A stretch of DNA of 26,419 nucleotides from a bacterium UBA6025 (lineage in GTDB: Bacteria; Patescibacteriota; Saccharimonadia; Saccharimonadales; Saccharimonadaceae), in the NCBI GenBank assembly GCA_002429375.1, contig DIZP01000043.1, positions 7,177-33,595 on the forward strand, read 5' to 3'. The notes under the pieces were generated by a model. It did not search any database, was not told the DNA's origin, and saw nothing but the letters and a program-made list of their open reading frames with translations. Made by a program: the position numbers and the translations under genes. Shown here in pieces: positions 7,653 to 15,785 of the stretch (positions within the stretch are counted from its first letter, which is position 1; each line of letters starts with the position of its first letter).

Positions 7653-9443
7653 GTGGCCGTCGCGCCCAGGACACTTCAGGCTGATAAGGATGAAAAAATA
7701 ACTGTGAAATATTTAGTTGAATATTTTAAACCGTACTTGCTGGCTATGGGTGGTTTGATAATTTTAGTATGGGGTCAGGCCTATGTTAACCTGACGCTAC
7801 CAGATTACACAGCCAGAATTGTCAATCAAGGTATTGTCGCCAAAGATATAGCTGCAGTCTGGAGTAACGGTCTGCAAATGTTACTTTTGGCGCTTTTTGG
7901 TGGAGTTTGTACGATTGCCATCGGTTTTGTGGCCTCCAAGATCGCAACTGGTTATGTGCGCCGATTGAGAGAGGCTATTTTTATAAAAGTTGAGCAGTTT
8001 TCTTTGAGTGAATTTAATACTTTTTCGTCTTCGTCGCTGGTAACGCGCGCAACAAACGACATGCAGCAGATTCAAAACGTATTGTCGATGGTTCTGAGGA
8101 TGGCGTTCTTGGCCCCTTTTATGGGCATTGGTTCAATCATTAAAGCACACCAACTTGCACCGACGATGTCCTGGATTGTATTGGCGGCAATTGGTGTGCT
8201 GGTTTCACTGATTATCTTGTTATTTATTGTTGCTATCCCTAAGTTTACACTGATTCAAAAACTGGTCGACAAACTTAGTTTGCAGGCCCGTGAGATGCTG
8301 ACAGGCGTCAGGGTAATTCGTGCTTACAATAACGACGACAGACAGCAGGACAAATTTGACCGAACGAACTTGGAGTCAACTCGTTTGAACATTTTCGTAA
8401 ATCGCGTCATGGCGCTTATGCAGCCGGTGATGACTCTGGTCATGGGCTTGGCATCGGTCGCTGTGGTGTGGGTTGGTTCGTATGTCGTGAGCGCCGGCAA
8501 CCTAGAGGTTGGTAACTTACTCGCCTTGATACAGTACGTTTCGCAAACTATTATGGCCTTTCTGATGATTTCAATTATATTCATCATGGTACCGCGGGCG
8601 GCGGTATCCGGTCGTCGAGTTAATGAAGTACTGGCCGTCGAACCCATGATTAGCGACCCGTTATCGCCCACTCATCTGCCAAAGGTACCTCGTGGTGTGG
8701 TTGAGTTTCATGATGTTGACTTCGGTTACGAAGGCTCAGAGCAGCCAGTGTTGTCGAACGTTTCGTTTATTGCTGAACCTGGTCAAACAACAGCAATCAT
8801 TGGGGGCACGGGCAGTGGCAAATCGACGATGTTGAGCCTGATTCCCCGACTGTATGACGTCTCCAGTGGTTCGGTGACAGTTGACGGGGTTGATATTAGA
8901 CAGTTATCGCAAGAAGAGCTGCGTAGTCATATTGGTTACGTACCCCAGAAAGCCTCATTGTTTTCGGGTACGGTCAGAAGCAATATCGCCTACGGTAGGC
9001 CTCATGCCAGCGAGGTGGAGCTTAACCAGGCGGCTGATACCGCCCAAGCGCGCGAATTTATTACGAGCTTGCCAAAGAGTTTGGATAACCCGATTGCTCA
9101 GGCTGGCAATAACGTATCTGGCGGCCAGAAACAGCGTCTATCGATTGCCCGGGCCCTTGCTAAAAAGCCGAAAATATATTTGTTTGACGATAGTTTTTCG
9201 GCTCTTGATTTTAAAACCGATGCCGCGCTACGCCAGGCGCTTAAAACAGAGATCGCAAGCGCGACGTTTATTGTTGTGGCTCAGCGAATCAGTACGATTA
9301 TGCAAGCCGAAAAAATCATCGTGCTTGATAAAGGTCGGATTGTCGGTATGGGTACCCACCGGGAGCTACTTCGTACTTCAGTAGTTTATCGCGAAATCGC
9401 CGAATCGCAGTTGTCGGCTAGCGAACTGGCGAGGAAACAATAA
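7653..9443 (+). CDS. Heterodimeric ABC exporter, subunit with degenerate catalytic residues
   Basis: 596 residues with a fused membrane domain (six helices, about 28-315) and an ATPase domain. Walker A is GGTGSGKS at 384-391, the Q-loop YVPQKASLF near 429, and the signature VSGGQ at 488-492. The Walker B line YLFDD has D513 where the catalytic glutamate is expected, and the H-loop reads AQRIST with Q544 instead of histidine. This matches the degenerate half of MdlA/MdlB-, LmrCD- or BmrCD-type exporters. The substrate (drug, lipid or peptide) is unknown. The start is uncertain: GTG 7653 is the longest plausible one with only a weak TGGA upstream, and GTG 7704 would still leave the first helix intact. 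The partner gene begins 2 nt after the stop. Confidence 0.92.
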   Translation: MAVAPRTLQADKDEKITVKYLVEYFKPYLLAMGGLIILVWGQAYVNLTLPDYTARIVNQGIVAKDIAAVWSNGLQMLLLALFGGVCTIAIGFVASKIATGYVRRLREAIFIKVEQFSLSEFNTFSSSSLVTRATNDMQQIQNVLSMVLRMAFLAPFMGIGSIIKAHQLAPTMSWIVLAAIGVLVSLIILLFIVAIPKFTLIQKLVDKLSLQAREMLTGVRVIRAYNNDDRQQDKFDRTNLESTRLNIFVNRVMALMQPVMTLVMGLASVAVVWVGSYVVSAGNLEVGNLLALIQYVSQTIMAFLMISIIFIMVPRAAVSGRRVNEVLAVEPMISDPLSPTHLPKVPRGVVEFHDVDFGYEGSEQPVLSNVSFIAEPGQTTAIIGGTGSGKSTMLSLIPRLYDVSSGSVTVDGVDIRQLSQEELRSHIGYVPQKASLFSGTVRSNIAYGRPHASEVELNQAADTAQAREFITSLPKSLDNPIAQAGNNVSGGQKQRLSIARALAKKPKIYLFDDSFSALDFKTDAALRQALKTEIASATFIVVAQRISTIMQAEKIIVLDKGRIVGMGTHRELLRTSVVYREIAESQLSASELARKQ

Positions 9444-9445
9444 CC

Positions 9446-11293
9446 ATGGAAAAGAAACAACCACAAGTCGGATTCAGAGGATTTAGAGGTGGCCATCCCG
9501 GAATGGGCGGCGGGCCGACCGAAAAAGCCAAACACTTTAAGCGGACACTGGTTCAGATGTTTGGTTACCTACGTCCTTATTGGTGGCACCTCGCTTTTGT
9601 TGCCCTCTGTGCAATTGTTAGCACGATATTTGCGATTGCCAGCCCGAAAATTCTTGGCAAGATGACCGACGAAATTATCAAGGGCACAGTTGGTGGCGTC
9701 GGTATAAATTTTAATACAATTACAACGATTGGCCTGTGGCTAATTGGATTATATGTAGTGAGTGCGGTATTTAGCTATATTCAGAGCTGGGTCATGACGA
9801 CGATTTCACAACGAATTACCTACGCCTTTCGTCGCGATATTTCGGAAAAAATTGCCCGATTGCCTTTGTACTACTTTGATCGACACGAAAATGGCGATAT
9901 TGTTAGCCGTGTGACTAATGACGTCGAGACTATTAGCCAAAATCTCAATCAAGGCATGACCCAGATTGTCACATCAGTAATTATGATTGTCGGTATTTTG
10001 GTTATGATGCTCACTATTAGTTGGCCGATGACGCTGATCGCCATGTTAGTTTTACCGTCAAGCCTAATGCTTATCAGCCTGATTATTAGGCGATCGCAGC
10101 GTTATTATGGCAAGCAGCAGGCAGCTCTTGGTGAAATCGATGGTCACATTGACGAAATGTTCTCGAATCATGCTGTCGTCAGAGCTTTTAACGGTGAGTC
10201 GCGTTCGATCAAGAAGTTTAGTGTTATCAACGAAAAGCTTTATCAAAGTGGATGGAAGTCGCAGTTTTTGTCGGGCCTGATGATGCCGATAATGCAGTTT
10301 ATTAGCAACATTGGCTACGTTGCCGTGGCAGTGGTCGGTGGCTGGCTGGCGGTTAATGGCCGCATCAGTATTGGTGATATTCAGGCGTTTATCCAATATA
10401 TGAATCAGTTTACGCAACCGATTTCGCAGACTGCAAATATCGCTAACGTCCTACAAGCGACGGCCGCTGCAGCCGAACGTATTTTTGAATTTTTGGCCGA
10501 AGACGAAGAAGAGCTAGAAATGGATAGCGTCGCCTCCCCTGTCTCCGTCAAAGGAGAGGTTAAATTTAGCGACGTTAGCTTTGGCTATAGTCCCGATCAA
10601 TCTATCATTAAGCATTTTACGGCACACATCAAATCCAAACAAAGTGTGGCGATTGTGGGGCCAACCGGCGCCGGAAAGACGACGATTGTTAATTTATTGA
10701 TGCGCTTTTATGATATTAAGAGCGGTTCAATTAGTATCGACGGTATTGATATTGGCGAGATGAAACGCCATGATGTTCGTCGGCTATTTGGCATGGTACT
10801 TCAAGATACTTGGCTGTTCCAAGGTTCAATTGCCGAGAACATCGCCTACGGCAAACCGAACGCTTCGCACGATGAGATTGTAGCCGCTGCTGCAGCCGCC
10901 CATGTCGATCATTTTATTAATACCTTGACCGATGGGTATGACACGATTATTAGCGAAACTGCTGACAGTATTTCGGCCGGTGAGAAGCAACTTTTGACCA
11001 TTGCGCGAGCTATACTTGCCGACGCTCCGATGCTTATTCTCGATGAAGCGACCAGTTCGGTCGATACCCGAACCGAGGCGCTAATCCAGTCAGCTATGGA
11101 TAAGCTTAGTCATGGACGGACTAGTTTTGTGATTGCTCACCGCCTGTCGACGATCAGGAACGCTGACGTAATCCTGGTGATGAGAGATGGTAACATTATA
11201 GAGCAAGGCAATCACGCCGAACTCTTACTGCGAAAGGGCTACTATGCCGATTTGTACGATAGTCAATTTAGCCAGATTAAACCAAGTCTTTAG
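9446..11293 (+). CDS. Heterodimeric ABC exporter, subunit with the catalytic glutamate
   Basis: 615 residues. An unusual glycine-rich cytoplasmic leader (about residues 9-23) precedes six membrane helices and the ATPase domain. Walker A is GPTGAGKT at 405-412, Walker B LILDEATSSVD with E534 intact, and the H-loop IAHRLSTI with H565. The signature reads ISAGEKQ at 509-515, degenerate compared with LSGGQ. Together with the upstream subunit this makes one consensus ATP site (this Walker A/B with the partner VSGGQ) and one degenerate site (partner Walker A/B with this ISAGEK), as in LmrCD/BmrCD/TM287-288 exporters. It is translated directly after the first subunit. Its stop overlaps the stop of the convergent copper gene by 4 bp, leaving no room for a terminator. 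Confidence 0.93.
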   Translation: MEKKQPQVGFRGFRGGHPGMGGGPTEKAKHFKRTLVQMFGYLRPYWWHLAFVALCAIVSTIFAIASPKILGKMTDEIIKGTVGGVGINFNTITTIGLWLIGLYVVSAVFSYIQSWVMTTISQRITYAFRRDISEKIARLPLYYFDRHENGDIVSRVTNDVETISQNLNQGMTQIVTSVIMIVGILVMMLTISWPMTLIAMLVLPSSLMLISLIIRRSQRYYGKQQAALGEIDGHIDEMFSNHAVVRAFNGESRSIKKFSVINEKLYQSGWKSQFLSGLMMPIMQFISNIGYVAVAVVGGWLAVNGRISIGDIQAFIQYMNQFTQPISQTANIANVLQATAAAAERIFEFLAEDEEELEMDSVASPVSVKGEVKFSDVSFGYSPDQSIIKHFTAHIKSKQSVAIVGPTGAGKTTIVNLLMRFYDIKSGSISIDGIDIGEMKRHDVRRLFGMVLQDTWLFQGSIAENIAYGKPNASHDEIVAAAAAAHVDHFINTLTDGYDTIISETADSISAGEKQLLTIARAILADAPMLILDEATSSVDTRTEALIQSAMDKLSHGRTSFVIAHRLSTIRNADVILVMRDGNIIEQGNHAELLLRKGYYADLYDSQFSQIKPSL

Positions 11294-12627
11294 ACAACCG
11301 TGATAGTGCCCCTATTAATACCCATAGCACAGGTAATTTTATAGGTTCCAGGAGCGTTAGTCCTAAAGCTGAGAACTTGTTTTTTGCCTTTTTCGAGCAG
11401 TAGCGGCGTTTCGAAAAGGCCTGGAATCATAATGGTACTCATACAGCCCTGGCCGTCGTCTTGGGAGTCGACCACAAGTTTGTACGATGTTTGCGACTTG
11501 AGCGTAAAGCTAGCCGGAACGATATCTTTTGCAAGGGTATACGTCGTTTCGAGGGTTTGCCCAGGAGCACTCGTAGCAGATGTATCGCTCGCGCGTGCAA
11601 ACGATGGTATCTGAAAGCCCGACAGATTGTAGCCGCTACTGATATTAAGCAGAGCCATAGTCATGACCGCCACGCCAGCAATTTTAAAGAAGCGACCTGA
11701 TGCCTTACTTTTTACGAGTGATGTCAAGCTGCCAATACCTAATAAGCCTGGTGCTGTTCCGATGGCGAAAACGCCCATGACAATCGCGCCCGTCACGAAG
11801 CTACCGGTACTGATAGCGTAGAGTTGCATGACTTGTGTAAATCCGCACGGCAGGAAGAAACTAATAGCCCCAAGGGCAACGGCGCTTTTATGGTTATATT
11901 CTTTTTCGGTATGTTTCTTGAGACCTAAGAATTTGGCGATGGCCGGAGGCAACGTCAAGCCACCGCTACTGACCCGCGGCATAATACTGGTCAGTTGTAA
12001 CCCGAGGCCAAACATAACAACGCCTACGATGATCATCAAAATACCGAGCGGTGCACCCTGGAGCTGGATAGAGGCACCCAGGACGCCAATCAGACCGCCA
12101 AGTATAAAAAAGGAAATAATACGACTCAAGTTGAAAAATATGTGTGGGCGGAACTTTTGCATCGCCGTGGCGTTGGGATGTTTTTTAGCATGGCGAGCCG
12201 ACAGGCTAAGGACGAGTCCCCCGACCAGCGCCATACAAGTCGAAAGTCCAGCTGCCAGACCGGTCAGTAGCGCGACCCCGATACCGCCGCTCGTGATACT
12301 ACCCGTCGAGATAATTTTATTAACGCCCAGCACATTGTAAAGTAAGGCCAGGATGGCAATGACCAGGATACCGATACACAGGTCTCTATAGTCCGTTGGG
12401 TTATGGCTCAGCCACGGCTGTTTGGTGTCACCGATGGTGTATCCGGCGGCTTGTACGGCCTTGTGTAGGTCGGCTTGGTTTGGCGGTGAAATAACCTCAA
12501 GAGTGGCGGATTTAGTCTTCAGACTCACCGAGGCGCTGGTGACGCGAGCCACTTTTTCAAGATGTTGCCCCAGGGTAATTTCGCATGATCGGCAGTGCAT
12601 ACCTTCGATTGGGATGGTTATTTTCAT
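11290..12627 (-). CDS. HMA domain - SafE/DsbD-like membrane domain - cupredoxin fusion (copper handling)
   Basis: 445 residues in three modules. Residues 1-66 form a heavy-metal-associated domain with GMHCRSC (C12, C15). Residues about 83-330 form a sulfite-exporter/urease-accessory-type membrane domain with cysteines in the two pseudo-repeats (STCMALVGG with C131; FFLPCGFTQ with C261), as in DsbD/CcdA relatives. Residues about 350-445 form an extracytoplasmic cupredoxin-like domain with C395 and a TCAMGINRG motif (C433, M435). The parts imply capture of Cu+ in the cytoplasm, transfer or redox work across the membrane, and delivery to an outer cupredoxin site. It starts at ATG 12627 with AGGAG about 9 nt upstream and a long leader, and diverges from the ArsR-YHS operon. 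Domain calls are firm; the transport or redox role is inferred. Confidence 0.9.
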   Translation of the reverse strand: MKITIPIEGMHCRSCEITLGQHLEKVARVTSASVSLKTKSATLEVISPPNQADLHKAVQAAGYTIGDTKQPWLSHNPTDYRDLCIGILVIAILALLYNVLGVNKIISTGSITSGGIGVALLTGLAAGLSTCMALVGGLVLSLSARHAKKHPNATAMQKFRPHIFFNLSRIISFFILGGLIGVLGASIQLQGAPLGILMIIVGVVMFGLGLQLTSIMPRVSSGGLTLPPAIAKFLGLKKHTEKEYNHKSAVALGAISFFLPCGFTQVMQLYAISTGSFVTGAIVMGVFAIGTAPGLLGIGSLTSLVKSKASGRFFKIAGVAVMTMALLNISSGYNLSGFQIPSFARASDTSATSAPGQTLETTYTLAKDIVPASFTLKSQTSYKLVVDSQDDGQGCMSTIMIPGLFETPLLLEKGKKQVLSFRTNAPGTYKITCAMGINRGTITVV

Positions 12628-12670
12628 ACTTTCACGTCTCCTATGGTCTGCGCTACCGGGCTACTATTGA

Positions 12671-12698
12671 AGGGAATGGTTGTTCGACACATTTCCCT
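12671..12698 (-). promoter_or_regulatory. Possible hairpin in the leader of the HMA-SafE-cupredoxin gene
   Basis: On the minus strand AGGGAAAT (12698-12691) can pair with ATTCCCT (12677-12671) with one bulged base and a loop of about 13 nt. It lies between the shared operator region and ATG 12627, so it would be in the 5' leader if transcription starts near the operator. No U-tract follows, so it is not a simple terminator. Function unknown. Confidence 0.3.
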
Positions 12699-12722
12699 AC
12701 AAGCGTATCAGTATCATAATAT

Positions 12723-12750
12723 ATATGCAAGTATTTGAATATCTGCATAT
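12723..12750. promoter_or_regulatory. ArsR-type operator in the divergent copper promoter region
   Basis: Perfect 7-bp inverted repeats ATATGCA (12723-12729) and TGCATAT (12744-12750) flank a 14-bp, roughly self-complementary AT-rich centre. The layout is typical of SmtB/ArsR operators. It covers the -35 region of the ArsR-YHS promoter and sits just upstream of a minus-strand TATGAT (RNA towards the HMA-SafE gene). The regulator encoded next to it could thus repress both directions. That it binds here is inferred from position. Confidence 0.65.
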
Positions 12751-12762
12751 GAATGCTACTAT
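12735..12762 (+). promoter_or_regulatory. Promoter of the ArsR-YHS/cupredoxin/copper ATPase operon
   Basis: TTGAAT (12735-12740), 16-bp spacer, then an extended -10: TGC directly before TACTAT (12757-12762). Six bases separate the -10 box from ATG 12769 and no ribosome-binding site exists, so the transcript is probably leaderless. The operator overlaps the -35 element. Confidence 0.65.
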
Positions 12763-12768
12763 TAACGT

Positions 12769-13269
12769 ATGTATCAGAAGTTATTATCGTTTCAGGAAGA
12801 GGTTTTTAAAGTCCTCGCTAATCAAAAAAGGCTCGAGATTATTCAATTGTTGAGTGGTCGCGAGCTATCAGTCTCGCAGATGGTTGAGATGCTGGGCCTC
12901 CCCCAAGCAAACCTGTCGCAACACCTGGCGCTGCTTCGACAAGCCAAAGTGGTGACGTCACGCCGTGATGGCCAGGCGATCTATTATCAGTTGAGTGATC
13001 GGCGCATGTCGGACGCTCTTGATATGATAAAGAATGTGTTGATCGATCGTCGCGATATAACGAGCGAAGAAGATGAAGTACTTTCGAGCGACGAAGGTCC
13101 CTACCCGATTGTTAAGGATGTCGTCTGCGGTATGCGGATTAGTCAGTCCCGAGCTGGCGATCACGCCAGGTACCAAGACAAAAATTACTACTTTTGCGCG
13201 TCTGGCTGTAAAAATAAATTTGCTCTGGAGCCAACAAAATATATAAAAAAGGATGTTATTCATGGATAA
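12769..13269 (+). CDS. ArsR-family repressor fused to a YHS metal-binding domain
   Basis: 166 residues. Residues 1-95 are an ArsR winged helix (VFKVLANQKRLEIIQLL; recognition helix around PQANLSQHLALL, 45-56; wing RRDGQAIYY). Residues 113-160 are a YHS domain: KDVVCGM with C120, then YYFCASGC with C143 and C147. The ArsR part has no cysteine, so the usual CxC or metal sites of ArsR sensors are absent and metal sensing most likely moved to the YHS domain. It is the first gene of the copper operon, starting 6 nt after the -10 box. It probably represses its own operon and the divergent fusion gene through the adjacent inverted repeat until copper is bound. The metal identity follows from the neighbours (cupredoxin, CPC ATPase), not from the protein. 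Confidence 0.93.
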   Translation: MYQKLLSFQEEVFKVLANQKRLEIIQLLSGRELSVSQMVEMLGLPQANLSQHLALLRQAKVVTSRRDGQAIYYQLSDRRMSDALDMIKNVLIDRRDITSEEDEVLSSDEGPYPIVKDVVCGMRISQSRAGDHARYQDKNYYFCASGCKNKFALEPTKYIKKDVIHG

Positions 13270-13633
13270 ATCAATCGTATTAATTAGCGCGCTGGTATTA
13301 ATCGGACTGATCATCTGGTGGTTTTTCGGAAAGCGTCAGACTGAGTCGGTGGTGGCCACTCGTCAGGGCGACAAACAAGTTATCGAAGTCACGGTTGACG
13401 GCGGGTATAAGCCTAGCGTCATCGAGCTAGCGCGTAACATCCCGACCGAAATTACTTTTCTGAGAAAAGATGCTTCGGCGTGTTTTGAGGAGGTTGTCTT
13501 ACCCGATTTTGGCGTCCGTACTCACCTACCGGTCAATCAGCCCTACGTAGTTGTTGTTAATCCAAAAGAGGTCGGCGAGTACAAATACGCCTGCGGCATG
13601 AATATGTTCTTTGGGAAAGTAATTGTCAAATGA
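13262..13633 (+). CDS. Membrane-anchored cupredoxin-domain protein
   Basis: 123 residues from ATG 13262, which has AAGGA 8 nt upstream; an ATG at 13253 is less well placed. One N-terminal membrane helix (about 4-22) anchors a cupredoxin_1-type domain facing outward. Possible copper ligands are C74, H88, and C111, M113 and M115 in YACGMNMFFGK. This C-terminal motif closely parallels the one ending the divergent HMA-SafE-cupredoxin fusion. Likely role: accept Cu+ exported by the ATPase and hold or oxidise it outside the membrane. The gene overlaps the regulator stop by 8 nt and the ATPase start by 4 nt (ATGA), so all three are translated together. Confidence 0.88.
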   Translation: MDKSIVLISALVLIGLIIWWFFGKRQTESVVATRQGDKQVIEVTVDGGYKPSVIELARNIPTEITFLRKDASACFEEVVLPDFGVRTHLPVNQPYVVVVNPKEVGEYKYACGMNMFFGKVIVK

Positions 13634-15528
13634 GCATCAGAAATCGTTTGCTGATTAGTTTTCTGCTGTCCATTCCCCTACTGATCGAAATGCTTGGCGT
13701 CATGCTACCCGGCGGCATGATGGCGACGGTAGTCCTCACTTCGGGAGTGATGATTATCGGGGGTGGCCCATTTTTTATCAGCGCTTTCAAATCGTTCAAA
13801 AATCATTCGTCCAATATGGACACGCTTGTCGCGCTGGGAACAGGAACGGCGTATCTCTATAGTCTCTATGCCGCCGCAGCCGGCCTGCATGTGTATTTTG
13901 AAATTGCCGCCCTGCTTATCGTGTTGATTTTGCTCGGACAATGGTTTGAAGAACTGACTAAAAGCCGCGCTTCTAATGCTATCGAAAAGCTTCTCGGACT
14001 TCAGGCCAAAGAAGCAACCGTTATGCGTGGCGGCAAGGCCGTTAAAGTATCGCTCGACGAAGTAGTAGTCGGCGATATCGTACTGGTTAAGCCGGGTGAA
14101 AAAATTGCGGTAGATGGTGAAATCACCGAGGGTAGCTCGACTATCGATGAGTCAATGGTCACCGGAGAGAGTATGCCAGTGGTCAAGCAGACTGGCGATA
14201 ATGTTATCGGTGCCACGATTAATAAACAAGGTAGTTTTTTGTTTCGGGCGACTAAAGTCGGTAGCGACACACTGTTGGCGCAAATCGTTGAATTAGTCAG
14301 CAAAGCCCAAGCCAGCCGGGCACCAATTCAAAAGATCGTCGATCAAGTGTCGAATGTGTTTGTGCCGACCGTTCTGATTATTGCCCTCCTCACTTTTACG
14401 GTTTGGTATGTATTTTTGGGTGCAGCTTTTATTGACGCTCTCCTTTTTGCTGTCTCAGTGATTATTATCGCCTGCCCCTGCGCGCTTGGTATCGCCACCC
14501 CAACGGCACTGATGGTTGGCACCGGTCGGGGCGCTCGGATGGGGATCTTGATTAAAAGTGGCGAAGTTCTTGAAGCGGCCCGAGATATTAAGACAGTCGT
14601 ACTCGATAAAACCGGTACGATTACCGAAGGCAAGCCAGTCGTCACCGACATTATTGGCGACGAAAAAAATGTATTGTTGGTTGCGGCCGCGTTGGAAACA
14701 GCATCGGAACACCCGCTGGCCTCGGCAATTTTGGCGGCCGCAAAAAAAAATAAAGTGACCGTGCAAAAAGTAAGTGCTTTTACCGCGATTGCCGGTAAGG
14801 GTGTGAGAGCCAAGCTGTCCGGCGAAATGAAGTATGTCGGGAATCGGGCTTTGTTTAAAAACAATAATATTGCTTTAGACGATTTTGAGGTCGAACTTGA
14901 GCGGCTCGAAAACGAAGGAAAAACCGTGATAATCGTCGGGAGCAAGACCGAGGTGTATGGTTTGGTCGCAGTTCAGGATCAGCCAAAAGCTACTTCGGCC
15001 GAAGCGATTCGTCAATTTCATACCTACGGTATCCGGACCGTGATGATTACAGGAGACAACGAAGGCACAGCCCAAGCCATCGCCCGTCAGGTTGGCGTCG
15101 ATGAGGTTATCGCCGGCGTCTTGCCGGGCGACAAGGCGGATCATGTCAAGGCGCTCCAGAGCCACGGCAAAGTAGCCTTTGTCGGTGACGGTATCAATGA
15201 CGCCCCAGCTCTCGCCCAGGCTGACCTCGGCATCGCGATGGGTTCCGGCACTGACGTTGCGATTGAAGCCGGCGGCATCGTTTTGGTCAAAAACGATCTC
15301 CAGGACGCCTTTTTAGCGTTACGATTGAGTCAAAAAACATTTGGACGGATTAAGCTCAACTTGTTTTGGGCGTTTGTCTATAATACCGCCGGTATTCCGA
15401 TTGCGGCTGGCGTTTTTAGCGGCATGGGGCTGGCGCTCAACCCAGCGCTGGCGGGTACGGCGATGGCCTTTAGTTCGGTTTCGGTTGTGCTCAGCTCATT
15501 GATGCTGGGTCGGACAAAGTTAAAATAA
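13630..15528 (+). CDS. copA: Cu+-exporting P1B-type ATPase without N-terminal HMA domain (CopA type)
   Basis: 632 residues. TGES is at 178-181, the metal-site CPC at 282-284, phosphorylation motif DKTGT with D326, SEHP near 359-362, then GDGINDAP. Late helices carry YNTAGIP and MAFSSVSVV, the YN...P and M..SS signatures of the Cu+ (P1B-1) class. The protein begins directly at the first membrane helix. The one or two HMA domains usually found at the N-terminus are missing, while HMA and YHS metal-binding modules are encoded by neighbouring genes. It pumps Cu+ out of the cytoplasm using ATP, probably handing it to the cupredoxin encoded just upstream. The stop lies 2 bp from the stop of the convergent DUF4342 gene. 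Confidence 0.95.
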   Translation: MSIRNRLLISFLLSIPLLIEMLGVMLPGGMMATVVLTSGVMIIGGGPFFISAFKSFKNHSSNMDTLVALGTGTAYLYSLYAAAAGLHVYFEIAALLIVLILLGQWFEELTKSRASNAIEKLLGLQAKEATVMRGGKAVKVSLDEVVVGDIVLVKPGEKIAVDGEITEGSSTIDESMVTGESMPVVKQTGDNVIGATINKQGSFLFRATKVGSDTLLAQIVELVSKAQASRAPIQKIVDQVSNVFVPTVLIIALLTFTVWYVFLGAAFIDALLFAVSVIIIACPCALGIATPTALMVGTGRGARMGILIKSGEVLEAARDIKTVVLDKTGTITEGKPVVTDIIGDEKNVLLVAAALETASEHPLASAILAAAKKNKVTVQKVSAFTAIAGKGVRAKLSGEMKYVGNRALFKNNNIALDDFEVELERLENEGKTVIIVGSKTEVYGLVAVQDQPKATSAEAIRQFHTYGIRTVMITGDNEGTAQAIARQVGVDEVIAGVLPGDKADHVKALQSHGKVAFVGDGINDAPALAQADLGIAMGSGTDVAIEAGGIVLVKNDLQDAFLALRLSQKTFGRIKLNLFWAFVYNTAGIPIAAGVFSGMGLALNPALAGTAMAFSSVSVVLSSLMLGRTKLK

Positions 15529-15530
15529 AG

Positions 15531-15785
15531 TTAGTCTTGCTCGAGTCTCTCGACCAAAATCGTACACTCGGTCACAAGCGCGGCAATGGCACCAACGGCA
15601 GCCAGGACTGGCGCCAGGACGATGCCGACAAGGCCGATTGTCAGCGGTATCTCGATGATCGTTTTGTTGTCTTTGTTTTTTATAATCATACGCCGAACGT
15701 TGCCTTCGGCGATGAGCTGCTTTACTTTGGCGAGTAAGTCATCGCCCTTGATACTGAATTCTTCATACGTTTTTTTATCTACCAT
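15531..15785 (-). CDS. Small DUF4342 domain protein
   Basis: 84 residues. The N-terminal half is charged and helical with a UBA-like LLAKVKQLIAEGN stretch. A short beta segment (RRMIIKNKDNKTIIEIPL) and a long hydrophobic segment (about 48-72) follow, which matches the DUF4342 family. The hydrophobic part could be one membrane helix. Function is unknown. It is monocistronic, convergent with the copper ATPase gene (2-bp gap) and divergent from the pentapeptide-repeat gene with only 52 bp between starts. No ribosome-binding site precedes ATG 15785, and a -10-like TATTAT (15797-15792) lies 6 nt upstream. Confidence 0.82.
   Translation of the reverse strand: MVDKKTYEEFSIKGDDLLAKVKQLIAEGNVRRMIIKNKDNKTIIEIPLTIGLVGIVLAPVLAAVGAIAALVTECTILVERLEQD

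Noticed and set aside
14343..14945. Minus-strand open frame of 200 codons inside the copper ATPase
   Set aside because: The composition is Ser/Thr/Ala/Pro rich, and the sense strand encodes the CPC and DKTGT motifs.
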